Below are positions 42,709 to 54,770 of a DNA stretch of 64,000 nucleotides, in pieces. The notes under the pieces are model-generated. The model was not told the origin of the DNA. It did no database searches and saw only the letters and a program-made list of their open reading frames with translations. The stretch lies in contig MCFL01000033.1 of the NCBI GenBank assembly GCA_002102555.1, forward strand, positions 247,790 through 311,789. The letters run 5' to 3'. Within the stretch, counting starts at the first letter, position 1, and every line of letters starts with the position of its first letter. The position numbers were made by a program, and so were the translations under genes. This stretch comes from Catenaria anguillulae PL171 (lineage: Eukaryota; Blastocladiomycota; Blastocladiomycetes; Blastocladiales; Catenariaceae).

Positions 42709-45700
42709 ATGAATATCAACCTCGATCACCTTCCCCACGATGATTCATCGCTTGAAGAGCTTGCGACCTGGTAGGCCGACCCGGCCAACATCCCGCATCG
42801 TTGTGACTTTGTCCTCACCAGCGCCCAACTCATTGTCGCCGACAAAGTCTCGCTCACGGCTGAAGAGCTCGGCGCTGCCATCGACTGGATGGACTCGGAC
42901 ACCACTGGCTGCCAACGTGCCATTGCGCAGCCCCGCTGCAACGATACCACCGCGCAAAATCAACTGGCTCGGATCGCCGCTCAACTTGATCTCGCCAAAT
43001 CTTCGCTTGCCCAAGTCAAGTTGCTCCGCCAGGGCCTCTCCCAAGAGTGCTCCAAGGCCGCCTCGGACTACATGGCCAAATTCCAGGTGTATTACGTCGG
43101 CCCGGGCAACAAAACCGCGCAACTCGGCACCCAGCCGTCTGCCGAGCGGGTCAAGGATCCCCAAGCAATACATCTCGCGCATTGCCCAGCATGCATCCAC
43201 CTCGCGCAATACCTCCGCAGTACCTCCGTGCGCAATAACCTTACCTGGCCACGAACCTCGCCGACGTGTTCCAGGGCTTGCCCGGCACTGTAACCACTGC
43301 CGCGGCCACAGTCGCCCTGCTCAAGTCTTGTGCGCCGTAACTTGTCCCGCACAACCTGTTCGCTTTGATGGCCGACCGCCCACTGCAATCCGACACGGTT
43401 CGCTCGTGGATCAACCGCATCATCAGTGCCGTCCGGGTGGTCCCTGATGGCCAAGCCCAAGTGCTTGGCGAGACACATGTCTACGCGGTCTTGCAAGCGT
43501 ATTTCCCGCGAGACGTGCGCGCCAGCATGGTCGACGAAATCTTCGACACAATGGTCACCGTGTCGATGTTCGCTGCCCCACTTTTGGCGCACCAATTTGG
43601 CCCGTCTGTCCCCGCTGCCCTGGCCGAGACCCTGCCTCAGCCCTTCGCTCTGTTCCCCGCCGAGGACGCGTCCGGGGACGACGAGACACGTGATGACTTG
43701 CCCGTTGGGAACGGAACGGCCACGCTGGTAACGGTGGCAACCGCAGCTCCGGTTCCCGCTCCAACCGTCGCCGCAACAACAGCAACAATGCCCAGCACCA
43801 TGGATCGGCAACGTCGGGGTCTGGCTTTGACCCGCGCACAATGCCGTGGCCGCCATCGCCACCCCGTCGGCGCCCCAGCCGGCCAGCGCTTACTGTCCCA
43901 ATGCGTTCACCAACCGTGCCGCTCCCGGCCTGGCCCAGGACACCGTCAGCTGCCACATGGCTCGCAACTACGCCAAGGTCGGGCAGATCATTGCCCGTGG
44001 CCTGCGCTTGCTGCCGTCGTCGCCCGTCGCCAGATCGCTTGCAGCCATCATCACCGCCAAGCCACTTGCCGTCATGACCGACATGGTCAAGGCACTCGAT
44101 TCGTCGCCCGTCAAGGAACCCGAAGTGGAACACGTTGCCCGGCGTTGCCCGCGCGCTGCGCTCGTACACGGACTCTGCGCGCAGCGTTGCTGAAGAAACG
44201 CCCGTGCTTGTCGCCACTCGTCTGCTGGCGAGCATGTACAAGTCGAGCATGGACTTTGCGGGTTGCGTGGGAAAACCATCCCGGAAACGAGCCGATCGCC
44301 GATGCGCACTCGGTCGCGGTGGGCAAGCTCCCCTTTACCGTCAAGCCGCCCGCCGAAGACGCTCGCCAACTCCTTTGTTGCCCAGAAGTTGCCGGCCGGT
44401 GCCCATGAAAGCCCGACACTTACTGTCGACGACCTGCGCCGCCTCCTCACCTCGCGTGACGGCGCCGCTGACTCGTCCACCCGTAAGCGTCGCGCAGACT
44501 CTGGTGACCTCGGAAACGAGCCCCCCCCAGCAGTACGTCCATCCCTGCACCCATCTCTGATTCCCTGCGCACATTGTGCCCGAAGGCTAACGATGATGAT
44601 GATTCCGCCCCTTCCCTTCAATCACAGGCCGCCGCCACCACCACCACCGTTCCGGCTGGTGCTCGCAACTGCCGCCACAAGTGAGGACCCGTCGCCCCGT
44701 AACCCCAGTTTTGGCGATGCGGTGGAAATTGTGGAAGGTGCTGATGTCGTGCGTGCCATTGATGTTCGTAACAATAAACATAGTCGTATTGATATCAAGG
44801 TGTCTTTGTCCCCCCTTGCGCGAGCAGCACCAGAGCTTCTTTGAGTCTCTGTCGCCTCGTCCCGTCGATCCATCACCGCACAAGAATCGCAAGACATTCC
44901 TACGGTCCCGCACCACAGCTTCCCGTTTGAACTGTGCTGCGTCGCAACAATCACTCGTGCGGGTGGATTCTGGGGCCGATTGTAACATCCTTCCTGCACA
45001 GTCGCTGGACCCATTCCGTCCGTACCTCAAGGTACCGTCACCTGCGGATAGTAAGCTCGCTGGCATTGGCGGCGGATCTCCACCGCTGGGCCATGTCGAC
45101 CTGCTTGTCCGCTTCCATGACCGTGCCGTTGTTGCCCGCTTCCATGTTCATGAGACGGCTGGCCACATTCCCATCCTCATTGGCAATGACACCTTTCCAG
45201 CGCTTGGTATTGGTTTCACCGGAATTGACCGTCGCTTGTCGCTGCCTGTTCGGCTTCCAGAGTTGCCCGCCTCGGATCGTGCTACGCTGTTTCTCGAGGA
45301 CGAACCGCCTCCGATTGACAAGCTACCGCAAGTCATCCAAGACTTGCTTCGACGAAAATGAGGCCATTCCCGCCGGTACCGTTTGTACGCACCCTATGGC
45401 CAAGATCGAGGTGCGCATACCCAAGGATGCGAAGCCGCAACCATTAACCTCGCCGTGTCCCCAAGGCCAAGGAAGTCGGTGTCAATGCGCGTGGATTGAG
45501 CAATGAGACACTGGCATTGAACGCGTGCTCACGCCTTCGCCGTGGAATTGTGCCCTGCCAGTCCGACAAGAAGGATAAAACCATGGAAACATTACCGGTG
45601 TCCGTGTCTGCATTGACCCTCGGCACATCAATGCACTCATTCCCGATGACAACCACCCGCTGCCCGTCGCCTTTGACCATCTCGAGGACGCCACCGGCGC

Positions 45701-45790
45701 CTCTGTCTTTTCTAGCATCGACCTCTTCGCCTCGTTTCAGCAGTTTAGCATCGTGCCCAAGTCACGCTGGGTTGATTTTTGGTGCGCATG
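42709..45790 (+). mobile_element. Ty3/gypsy retrotransposon remnant: gag, protease and start of RT
   Basis: A gag-like region begins MNINLDHLPHDDSSLEELAT and has an in-frame TAG at about 42772. It then continues LTAEELGAAIDWMDSDTTGC and ARIAAQLDLAKSSLAQVKLL, and in other frames LFALMADRPLQSDTVRSWIN. The protease is clear at about 44960: VRVDSGADCNILPAQSLDPF contains the Asp-Ser-Gly active site, followed by IPILIGNDTFPALGIGF, the usual second hydrophobic block before the flap end. The RT begins near 45590 in a third frame with VRVCIDPRHINALIPDDNHP and SIDLFASFQQFSIVPKSRW, then stops. RNase H, integrase and LTRs are missing. Multiple stops and frame changes show that it is dead. The piece at 25.4 kb covers the complementary RT-end/RNase H region, perhaps from the same family. 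Confidence 0.85.
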
Positions 45791-46070
45791 AACGCACTTG
45801 ACATGGTCTGCTTGTGTATCTTGTGCGATCGGGCGGCAAACGGGCCGAGTCGTCACGGACCCACTCATTCAAGTCATCGTCAACAGCGAGAGTCACATCC
45901 AGACACACAATCGGTCGCCATGAAACCGCCGCCATGAGCACACGAGTACTAAGGAAATGGTGAAGTATAAAACACTGAACCTCATCTCACTAATGTACCA
46001 AAATACACATCTGGCCCTGACCACTCCCGAACCCAACCACCCATCATCGCAGCCAGCACACGGCCAAAGC

Positions 46071-46893
46071 TCAAGCCGACTTGATCTTGCTCGACTGCAC
46101 CAAAAACTCGGCCTTTTGCTTGGTCTTGCGCTGCTTACGCAACCACTTGCGGTACGTCTCGCGCGACACAACCGTGGCGCCATAGTAGTCAAACAAGTGC
46201 AGCTGCGGACCGGCAAGCGATGCGTGCGCGCGGTGCTTTTGAATGCGGCGATAGAATTCACGATCGAGCTGTTGACGACCAGGCCGTGAGTATCATCAAA
46301 CGTGATGGGTGGAACAAGCGAAATGCACGCAAGTCAATGAATTGACGTACCGCGTCCAATTTCTTGACCTTGGTCGGATTCACGACCCTCCACAAGGCCT
46401 CGAGCGACACTGGCGTCATGGTGGCGGCGATGGCGCCGACGGTCATGGCCCCAATGCCAACGATCCAAGGCGATTCGATGCCCATGATGGTCTCTGTTGG
46501 GTCAAACTGGTACGTGGCGGCCACGTAGAAGGTGGCGCCGACAAAGGCCATGGGCGACATGACAAACGAGAAGATTTGGTTGCGCAGGCGCATGTCCTTG
46601 CGCAGCGACAGGTACTCGGTCCAGGTGACGGCGGGCTGGGCGGGCTGAGATGGCGTTGGGGTGGCTCTTGCAGCCGAGGAGGATGCGGGAGTTGGTTTTG
46701 GAGATGAGGGGGAGGCCAAGGTGGATTGGTGGCGGTGCATGGAGGTGAGTGCGCCGATGGAAAGCGTCCGCTGAGCCGCCAAGGAGGCCGCAGCGGCGGC
46801 CGTGGGCATCAAGAGCGGGCGGGCCAGCGAGTGCGAGAGAGCCGACGCCGAGATGGTGACGGCACGGCGGAACGGAGACAGCGGTAAGAACAT
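46071..46893 (-). CDS. PAM17: PAM17-like subunit of the mitochondrial import motor
   Basis: Pam17 helps organise the TIM23-associated presequence translocase motor. The N-terminal ~75 residues are Ala/Ser/Arg-rich with no acidic residues, fitting a mitochondrial presequence. The core reads VTWTEYLSLRKDMRLRNQIF, then two membrane segments (FVMSPMAFVGATFYVAATYQ and IVGIGAMTVGAIAATMTPVS), then LWRVVNPTKVKKLDA. An intron at about 46269-46350 (GTACGT..CAACAG) joins to LDREFYRRIQKHRAHASLAG, FDYYGATVVSRETYRKWLRK and QRKTKQKAEFLVQS. The motifs DYYG and YRKWLR near the C-terminus are typical of Pam17. Protein length is about 245 residues, slightly above the yeast protein. Confidence 0.88.
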
Positions 46894-47185
46894 GGTGTTT
46901 GGGAGAAGCTGGGCTCAGCAGGCGGATCGACTGAATTGCATAGACTGGTTGGGAGCGACTCAATGTGCTGTATACTGAGCAAGTACATAAGTTTCCTGCA
47001 CACCGGCAAGTTTAAGTTGATGATGGAAGCAATATAATGGGGAGTCGTCGGCCGCCGATCGACCTCTTTATTGGTCATCGACACGATCCCGCTTTGGCTT
47101 TGTGGGAACAATACGGTTCATTATACTGTATAGAATTGAGCCACAGTTAAATAGGACTTGCCAACATCACCAATCCATCGTGCCT

Positions 47186-49524
47186 TTACACCGACTTGCT
47201 GTCGCCGCTACTCACACTACTCCCGCTACTTGCCCCACTCTCTTCCGCACCCACCTCCTCCTGCTTGGTCGCCGCCGCCGCTGAAGCCGCCTTACACACT
47301 CTCAACGGCCGCACCACCCCCGCGGGCAACTGATGCGCCAACCCAAGCAACCTCAACCTCACCTCATCTCTCCTTTCCCTCGCACCTTCCTCATTTGGCC
47401 GCCAACTCGCCAACAACCTGCCAACCACATCCAACTGCTGCCCGACTTTGACCTCGTCGCGTGCATTTACCTGCTGCCGGATTTCCGCCACGAGCGAATG
47501 CGCAAGCATACCTTGAAGCTCAGCCACGTCCCAGCCCTTGTCGGGATCGGTCGCGAGCAGATTCATGTCGATGAGCGAGTGAGCGCCAAGGGCGTGCGTG
47601 CATTCGGCGGCAATGTCGACGGTGCCAAGATCGGTTGAGAGTACATGATGTGAGGAAGAAGCTGGGGACGAGGGTTGGCCTGGGAGCGGGGCGAGTTTGG
47701 ACGTCCATCCATCCGCAATCCGAATTGGCGGCACTTGATCCATTGCATCCACATCCATCTCATCATCCGCGGACCCCTTGGCTGGCGGTGCAGGCGGAAC
47801 AACCAGTGCCGCCATGACACTTGCCGCCACGCCCGCCGCTCCTCGCGAACACTTGACCAACTTTTCCCTTGCTCTCCTCGCCACCACCTCAGGCAATCCT
47901 TGCACAAACTGCTTGAGCGACCCCGCATACGCTTCGCCCAATGCGCCACCCCACACCGTTTCTGCATACTCGTTCAAGATCTCGTTCTGCTCGTCCGCAA
48001 TCGCATGCGCAACGACCCCGAAATCGTCGGGTGCATTGTCTGCGTCGGCGGAAAACGGGAACCAGTCGTCGGACGTGGCGGGCGCATAGGTGGTGCGAAT
48101 GGCGCCCGTGCGCAAGTGCTGGTGCGAGGTGAGCAGCGGGGCGTGGCCAGAGCGCAGGGCAGCGTGTGCGGGGTGCAGTGGGAGGTCAGCCGACGAAGCA
48201 GCGGCGAGATCGGGCGGAGGGACAAGTGACCCGTTGGCAGCAAACAGAAACGGAGGTGCCGTCAAATGCTTGGGTGCAAGCGTGCCTGATGTGGTGTACC
48301 GCTTGGTGGCCGTGTGCTCAAACATGTCAGCGGCTCTTTCGGCAAGACTGAGCGGTGTGGCGCTGAGTGCGCCGTCAAACGACTCTGCGTCGAATCCACC
48401 ATCTCCCCGCGTGTCTACCTTGGATCGCAGGCGCGCGCTACGCTTTGGCCCGGGCGACCCGCCGCCGACCATTCCGGCCTCCTCGTACGCTGCAGATGCA
48501 AACGCGCTCGGGCCCGGCGAACTCGTCACGGTGTCGGCCGTGCCCACGCCCACAAACTCGCTGTCGCGCTCCTTGTCAAACCAGTTGCGGCCCCACACTT
48601 CAATCTTGTCTGCCTCGCGCCAATAGATACTGCCCGCCTCGTTAAACTTTTTGCAATTGCCAATGACGAGCCAGAAGTCTGCCTCAAACTGTGCCAGCGA
48701 CTTGTACACTTTTGCCTTGACTTTTTCGCGCATCGTGCCGAAATCCATGGGGTGTGAAATGACGGCCAGGTACGTGGGCACGGCGCGCGTGTCGACGGGT
48801 TCGGAAAAGAACCGGTACTGGTCCTTGCGGTGGATGGTATCGAGTGCACGAGTCAGTGTCGAGTACAAGTCCTTTGCGCGCTTTTGCTTTACCGCGCCGC
48901 CGCCTCGCGCCGTCGTCGTCGACGGTAATGGTGTAGGCGGTGCAAAAGAACCGGGGTCTGTCGTGTTCGAATCCGCTTCAAGTTTCACTGGGATGGGTGC
49001 GGGCGTGGCAGCAGGCGCACTCGACAAAATGGCGCGTATCCGAATAGGCCGCGATCCCGATCCAACCGTGCTGAGCGAATCTGCGCTTGCCGAAACCGAC
49101 ACGGGCGCAGATGCGCCGGCACTCTTGGGACCGTTCACACCGTTGGCAGTGCCAGACTTGCGACGGCGCCGCGGCGACGTGGGCCCGTCCAAAATGTCAA
49201 TGTCCATGTCGTCATCGTCATCGCTCACGCCGTCACTCGGGTCGTCGTATCGCACGTCAATGCTTGCCCTGCGCCGTGGCGGGGCCTGCGCGCCCGAGTA
49301 CGAGGTGGAGGAGGCATGGGTGCTGGGCGGGGTGGGTGGCGAGTCGGCAATGGTGCGCAGGCGTTTGCGCGGTCGGGCAGGCGATTGCGCGTGGTCTGTA
49401 GTGGTGTCAATTGGGACGATAGTGTGTGAACAAGTGCGTGTGGGAACACTGGACAGGTTGTCGCGAGTGAAAGGAAGCGGGAGTGAGGCGACGGACCAGC
49501 AAAGTCATCTGTGTCGTAATCCAT
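47186..49524 (-). CDS. Bromodomain protein, BRD7/BRD9-like
   Basis: Exon 1 is very short (MDYDTDDFA, from 49524), followed by an intron of about 100 bp (acceptor CACTACAG near 49398) and a long exon to 47186. The N-terminus is Pro/Ser-rich with an acidic run (SDDDDDMDIDILD) and basic RRRRK. The bromodomain at about residues 175-275 has RKDQYRFFSEPVDTRAVPTY, LAVISHPMDFGTMREKVKAK and FWLVIGNCKKFNEAGSIYWR; the acetyl-lysine-binding Asn is in KKFNEAG. The spacing and HPMDFGTM fit the BRD7/BRD9 branch. The C-terminal half has a helical block ADEQNEILNEYAETVWGGAL and, near the end, LIDMNLLATDPDKGWDVAEL. Likely a chromatin-remodeller or SAGA-type subunit in the nucleus. About 745 residues. The frame is clean over 2 kb. 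Confidence 0.82.
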
Positions 49525-50220
49525 GGTTGAAGTAAAGCAAGGAAGGGCAAACGCAAAGATCTAGACGGTCAACGTCAACAAAACAGAAAAGTTACACAAA
49601 GTGCTGCTTCCATTTGGTCGCGACATACGCACACTGGCACCCACACAACAACAACGCATACAACATAAAAAGCGGTTCAAGAGCGGAAGACATACATGAT
49701 TATCACAAGCTGGGGCAGACCAATGTCGAGTCGACGGTTCCGAGATGCCAATTCGGCAATGTCCGCACTGGATTCGCTAGTCGACGGCGCGGGAAAAGGA
49801 AATCAGACTGGAAATGCGCTCGGTTTGTGCTAGGCAGCGGCTGTCGTCACTGGTGCGTATGCCTGTGGGCATATGCTGATGCTTCTCGATTCGACGCCTC
49901 TTTGTGCTCTGGCCCAAGGTGTGATCGATCCACCCATTGGATCGACGTGCCTGTTCAGTTGTGCCGATCCATTTTCCTCTCATCTCAGGGCTGCTGCAAC
50001 CGCGAGCACTGAGGTCGAACAAGATATAAAATGTACATTATGGAAGCTGTTGAAGAGAAATGAATAAAAAGACAAGAAGAGGAGAGAAAGTGGAGCTTAC
50101 TTATTTGCTGACATCCAAAAACACAAGTGCGGTGTAGACAAGTCCAACCGAAAACACAAAACAAAATGAAGCGCAACGACTCATACTGACACACAAACAA
50201 TTGGACATGATGAAATTGTC
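49525..50220. other. Intergenic between two convergent/divergent neighbours
   Basis: This is the promoter side of the bromodomain gene and the 3' side of the RNA-binding gene. No coding or RNA gene is recognisable. Confidence 0.55.
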
Positions 50221-51273
50221 TTACCACCGACCGGCGGGCTCCTCAACGGGATACTCTGCGCCTCCCTCTCCCTGCTGATGATGCTGGTACTCGTGGTCAT
50301 GCCCCGCGTGCTCGCCGCCCTCATACCCGCCCTCATGCTGACCCGGCGCAGGCAACTGCTGGTTATCGTTGGGCACAAACATGTCGTCCCTGTCGCCGTC
50401 GCCGCGGCCATGGCCATGGTACCCGCCGCGCTGCTGATACCCACCACCCCGTCCGCCGCGACCTCCGCCGCGCTGATACCCGCCGCGTCCGCCACCGTAC
50501 GGGTTGTACCTACCGCCACGCCCGCCTTGCTGATACCCGCCGCCACGTCGGTACGCGCCGCCAGCGTGATATCCGCCATGATGCGGGGGCGGCGGAGGCG
50601 GGTACCCGTAGCCAGGGTACGCGCCAGGCGGCGGCGGGCCCATGGGCGGATACCCGTAGGGACCCGGGGGAGGGTAAGGGTACCCGTAGGGCATCATCAT
50701 GGGCGGATAGTGCGGCATCATGCCGGCGGCCGCGCCGCCCCGTCCACCGCGTCCGCGTCCACGGCCGGCTTTGAGACCGGGGACATTGGTGCGCTTGGGC
50801 GTCACCTTGATCTGGCGCCCGTTGAGCGTTGAGTCGTTGAGTGCGAGCGCGGCCTGGGCACCTTCGAGCGTGGCAAACTCAATGTAGGCAAATCCCTTGG
50901 GTTGTGCCGTGTGCTTGTCGAGCATGATGGTCAAGCGCACAATCTGGCCGCACGCGTCAAAGTGTGCCTTGAGCTGGTCGGAGGTGGTGGCGTATTCGAC
51001 TTGGGAAATGTGCACCGAGCGACGATCCGATTCTTCCTTTTCGGGAGGAATCACAATGGGCGAGTGGACAGCCGCAGGGGTGGCACCCGTGGTCGTGGAA
51101 ATGGACGAGGCGCCCGCGTCCGAGGAGGGCGCGCCGCCAAACAGGCCGTCGGTTTCGGCTTCGAGTTGGGCAACGCTGCGCTTGAGCATTTCGATTTCCT
51201 CGTCCGCGTCGGCAGAGGCCATGGTCACATCCGTGTCGGAGGCGGGCGGGTGCGTGTTGATGGAGGAGGACAT
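50221..51273 (-). CDS. PAB2: Nuclear poly(A)-binding protein (PABPN1/Pab2-like)
   Basis: An uninterrupted frame of 350 residues. An acidic coiled-coil stretch (DADEEIEMLKRSVAQLEAET) precedes one RRM: RSVHISQVEYATTSDQLKAH contains RNP2 and GFAYIEFATLEGAQAALALN contains RNP1. NGRQIKVTPKRTNVPGLKAG then leads to a Gly/Arg-rich tail, with many RGG and GGYQ repeats, Pro/Tyr-rich PYGYPYPPPGPYGYPPMGP, and a His-rich end. Order (coiled coil, single RRM with VTPKRTN, RGG tail) is diagnostic of PABPN1 and fission-yeast Pab2, which control poly(A) tail length and nuclear RNA decay. Arg methylation in the RGG part is expected from the family. The tail here is unusually long. Confidence 0.9.
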   Translation of the reverse strand: MSSSINTHPPASDTDVTMASADADEEIEMLKRSVAQLEAETDGLFGGAPSSDAGASSISTTTGATPAAVHSPIVIPPEKEESDRRSVHISQVEYATTSDQLKAHFDACGQIVRLTIMLDKHTAQPKGFAYIEFATLEGAQAALALNDSTLNGRQIKVTPKRTNVPGLKAGRGRGRGGRGGAAAGMMPHYPPMMMPYGYPYPPPGPYGYPPMGPPPPGAYPGYGYPPPPPPHHGGYHAGGAYRRGGGYQQGGRGGRYNPYGGGRGGYQRGGGRGGRGGGYQQRGGYHGHGRGDGDRDDMFVPNDNQQLPAPGQHEGGYEGGEHAGHDHEYQHHQQGEGGAEYPVEEPAGRW

Positions 51274-52134
51274 GGTGATTGAGGAGGAGCGCTACGTGGA
51301 GACATTTTGACAATTGGAGTCGATAAGTGTTCTGTTCACTCGGCCAAGGAGACGAACAATGTGAGTGAGTGACATGCACATACCACGAGACCGACAGTAA
51401 GGGAATGAGCTCTTTTCTCTTTTTGATTTTGGGTGGAATCGAGGGAATGATTCTCTTTGGGCTATTTTTTTTCGAGGGAGTGATAATCTTTTTGATTTAG
51501 TTCTCTTTTTTTTCGGACACTGAACTGATGACTGTCTTTGACCAGTGGTGAAGGGGAAGCAGCGAAATGACATGGTGGCATGAGCAAAAAGGGACACATA
51601 CCAGATGAGAGTAGGTGACTTGAGAGAACGGAGAGAATGCGGGATACACGGTGCCGAAAGCGAATGCAGAAAGTTGCAAATGGTTCTGGGCCAAAGTTAC
51701 GAGAGTAGGTAGGCAACGTAATTGGAGAATTATGAGGCCGTAGGAAATGACCACACATGTCCAAGCTCCTCTCAACGCATCACGTGAAGAAGGTGAGAAG
51801 AAACACAAGTCCGCCGATGCGATGCGCGTTGGTGGCGATCTTGATTGGCGGCTAACGATCTGCAGGGACTCTTTGCGGGTGGGCGTGGCTTGAGCGCGGA
51901 GTATGACGTTGTGTGCGGCTTTTTCCGGCAGCCCACATGCGAAATGCGAGGGATATAAAGTTTTGCGTCGAGGCGGATCGGCGTGCTATTGTGTCTGTGT
52001 ACCAAGGAGTGATCCCCTATCATCGTCCCCTTGACCACTCCTCATGTACATTTGCACCCTTCTTCAGTGAAGCCACAGTCGTCCATCTGCTGCAGCAACG
52101 TCCACTCAACGCACGCTAGCACACACTTTCCGCC
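51274..52134. other. Divergent promoter region of PABPN1-like and COX5 genes
   Basis: Both flanking genes start here and are transcribed away from each other. Purine- and pyrimidine-rich tracts occur near 51420-51520. No coding pattern is seen. Confidence 0.55.
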
Positions 52135-52781
52135 ATGTTCCGCTCCACCGCCGCCCTCCGCGCCGCTTCCCAAGTGGTTGCCCGCCGTGCCGCCTCGACC
52201 ATCTCGGCCGATGCTGCTGCCGCCGCCCCGGCTGCTGCTGCTGCCCAGCCCCAGGTCTCTCGCGCCGTCCTGGCCGATATCCCTGCCCGGTGGTCCGCCA
52301 TGGCTCAACCCGAGCGCACTGCCGTCGTCGACTCGCTGCTCGCCGCCCAACGGGGCGACTGGAAGGCCTTGTCTGCCGAACAAAAGAAGGCTCGTATGTA
52401 TCAATCAGACCCTTCTTCCTTTCGCTGTTGGATCAACCAACTCGCCTCGATGCCACCCACACTTGGATACTCACTCGCATCACCCCACAATTCTCAAACG
52501 ACACTTTTTTTCATCCAGTCTTCTACATTGCCTACGGTCCCCACGGTCCCCGCGAGCGTCTTCCCAAGGGCTTCCAAATGCGTGTGTTCCTCGCCACCAT
52601 GGGCGTTGTTGGCATTTCCAGTGCCCTCTTCTACTGGATCCGTCTCAAGGGCGGCAAGGGTGTTCCCACCACGACCAAGGAGTGGCAAGAGGCCGCCAAC
52701 GAGTACGCCCGTCAGCAGGGCGGTAACCCATACACGGGTGTGGCGTCGGACAACTACAAGGGCAAGGGCCATGTTGCTTAA
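52135..52781 (+). CDS. COX5: Cytochrome c oxidase subunit 5 (COX4 family)
   Basis: Nuclear-encoded subunit of respiratory complex IV. The N-terminus MFRSTAALRAASQVVARRAA is a clear mitochondrial presequence. The matrix part reads LADIPARWSAMAQPERTAVV and LLAAQRGDWKALSAEQKKA; an intron at about 52395-52519 (GTATGT..TCCAG) joins in frame to FYIAYGPHGPRERLPKGFQM. The single membrane helix is VFLATMGVVGISSALFYWIR, followed by TTTKEWQEAANEYARQQGGN, the family's Lys-Glu-Trp-Gln motif. The protein ends GKGHVA. Length about 172 residues, typical of fungal Cox5. Confidence 0.93.
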
Positions 52782-54195
52782 ATATCAACCTAAAGGTGTG
52801 CATCCTCTCCTCCATGCTCGGTCGCCTAGGACTCGTTGCGCCTCTTTTCTCAACCCGCTGCATTGCCGTCAACCCTGTCTGATCTTTGCATTGTTGCGAT
52901 CCTTCGTCCGCATTGTCAGACTTGAGCTTTCGTCAATGGCCGTAACCTTGTTTGTCCCCACTTTCCTATTCCCTTTGCTGTCGCGCAGCGGCTCTGCCAC
53001 CAGCCTGCTTGCTTGTCCTCTTTCAAACAACACCCAATATCTTCCAACACTTGTTCTTGGTCCTGTCCATTCTGCCTCTTTTTCTTTCGCTTTTCTGCGC
53101 TTGTATGTAGACCCTAGTTTGTTACAAATGTTTTTGACGCATTGCTTGTGCTCCGTACCTATCCAGCTCCTAAAGCGCCAGCGTCAGCCGGTCGTGAATC
53201 CATCTGTCAATTTCTTCTTGTGTGGGGAAGACCTCTGACGTTAGACAAGTCGTTCCCGTATCAGTCGTATTCGTACTCGCCTGAAGCGAGCGTATTTCGA
53301 CTCTTTTGCGTTGGATCACCGTCGTCTTGTCCGCTTGCGTTGTTTTTGCTTCTCTTTCTTTGTCTGCCATTCGCTTTTTTTCTTCCCCACCACTTGTTCT
53401 GTTCTGTCCTTTGCCTTCTTCCTCTGTGTGTCGTTGATATTCCGAACATGGACATTTACCTACCCGCCCTGTTTTCGACTGCCTCCTCCCTCCTTCAGCT
53501 ATTAGCTCACTCCCCGCTTCAAGTACATAAAGTTGTCACTGAGAAATGAAATGTGGAATTCAACTTTGGCTTGTGTGTGAAGTTTGAACCTTGAAGGTGG
53601 GGGAGAGGCGATCGGCATGGCACCGCATCTCTCCAGCCACCCAGCAGATCGGAAGGCCACTCAGAGGGTTCCGACCAACCCCGATCTCGATCCAAAGAAG
53701 CGGCCAATCGTTTTGTTCGTTTTGCCCGGTTTGCGTTTGCGTTGCCAATGTTGCCCTTGTACAAGCATCGTCGCCGTCACCAACAATCTGGAAGCTAACA
53801 GCCAACTGTTTGCCACGACCATCGCAACGTACGCATTCGCACCCCATGAAACTCATGCTGTATGCCGACCATCAACTGGCCCAGGATCTTTCTTTGCCGG
53901 CCGGGTCCAACCGCCGTCACTGGATGTCGTCCGTCGGCGGAAGACCGCGGACCCAGCAGGTCATTGCTGGCCCACTGGGTTTGCCGCTGCCGTCGACAAT
54001 GTCAATGGGCCTTGACGAGGACCAGCATTCAACGCATCCGACATGATTGAATGAATGATAATAACGTTCAAGCTCACACACCACGTCCTCTGCGGCTCGC
54101 AATCTTCCATCGCACCACATCCACTTTTACAGACATTTTACTCTACGACACTCGTCGCTTGTTCGATTCATCCCTTGACGTCCCGCTCTGCAACA
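52782..54195. other. Long intergenic stretch
   Basis: About 1.4 kb between COX5 and QCR7. It is T-rich with pyrimidine runs, and open frames on either strand are short and lack domains. I see no tRNA-like cloverleaf or repeat. Confidence 0.5.
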
Positions 54196-54770
54196 ATGGC
54201 CCTTCCGACTGCCACCTACGAAGCCCTCGCGCAAACCATCAAGTCGTCGCGCATTCTGTCGAGCATGCTCATGCCCATTGCCCGCTGGAACGCCAACGCT
54301 GCCGGCTACCGTCAACTCGGTAAGTTGCGACAACCTTTGGCCCTGGCCTTGTCTGGTCTCTGCCTGAGCTTCGTCCCGCCGCTTCTTGACACTCACCACG
54401 CCCGTCACAATGTAGGCCTCAAGTACGATGACATCATCATGGAGGAATCGCCCGTGGTCCAAGAGGCGCTGCGCCGGTTGCCGCGCGAGGTGCTTGCCGA
54501 CCGCACGTACCGCCACCGTCGTGCATTCCAGTTGTCGCTCTCGCACTCTGTTTTGCCCAAGGAGCAGTGGACCAAGGCCGAAGAGGTGCGCCGTCTTTGT
54601 TTGATTTTCTCGGGTTGGTGCATAGGAGACTGGACTGGGACTAACGCACAATCCCTGGCAAATATGAATTTTATCTTCAGGACAAGCCGTACTTGACGCC
54701 CTACATTGACATGGTCGAGAAGGAGTTTGCCGAGAAGGCAAAGTACGACAACTTGGTTGTCAAGCAGTAA
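54196..54770 (+). CDS. QCR7: Cytochrome bc1 complex subunit 7 (UQCRB/QCR7)
   Basis: Small matrix-side subunit of complex III. Exon 1 (MALPTATYEALAQTIKSSRI then LMPIARWNANAAGYRQLG) carries the typical N-terminal helix and the Tyr-Arg-x-Leu-Gly block. Intron 1 (about 54320-54416, GTAAGT..TGTAG) leads to LKYDDIIMEESPVVQEALRR, LPREVLADRTYRHRRAFQLS and LPKEQWTKAEE, the strongest family signature. Intron 2 (about 54584-54680) leads to DKPYLTPYIDMVEKEFAEKA and the stop at 54768-54770. The protein is about 120 residues, the expected size. It is transcribed in the same direction as COX5 1.4 kb upstream. Confidence 0.92.

Noticed and set aside
47675-49535. Several plus-strand frames over 150 codons
   Set aside because: They are antisense to the bromodomain gene, with no domains; codon bias explains them.
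50278-51310. Plus-strand frames rich in Val/Ala
   Set aside because: They are the reverse reading of the RGG/Pro-Tyr tail and RRM of the PABPN1-like gene.
53560-54046. Small frames on both strands between COX5 and QCR7
   Set aside because: They are short and overlapping, have no domain or good splice context, and differ in composition from neighbouring genes.
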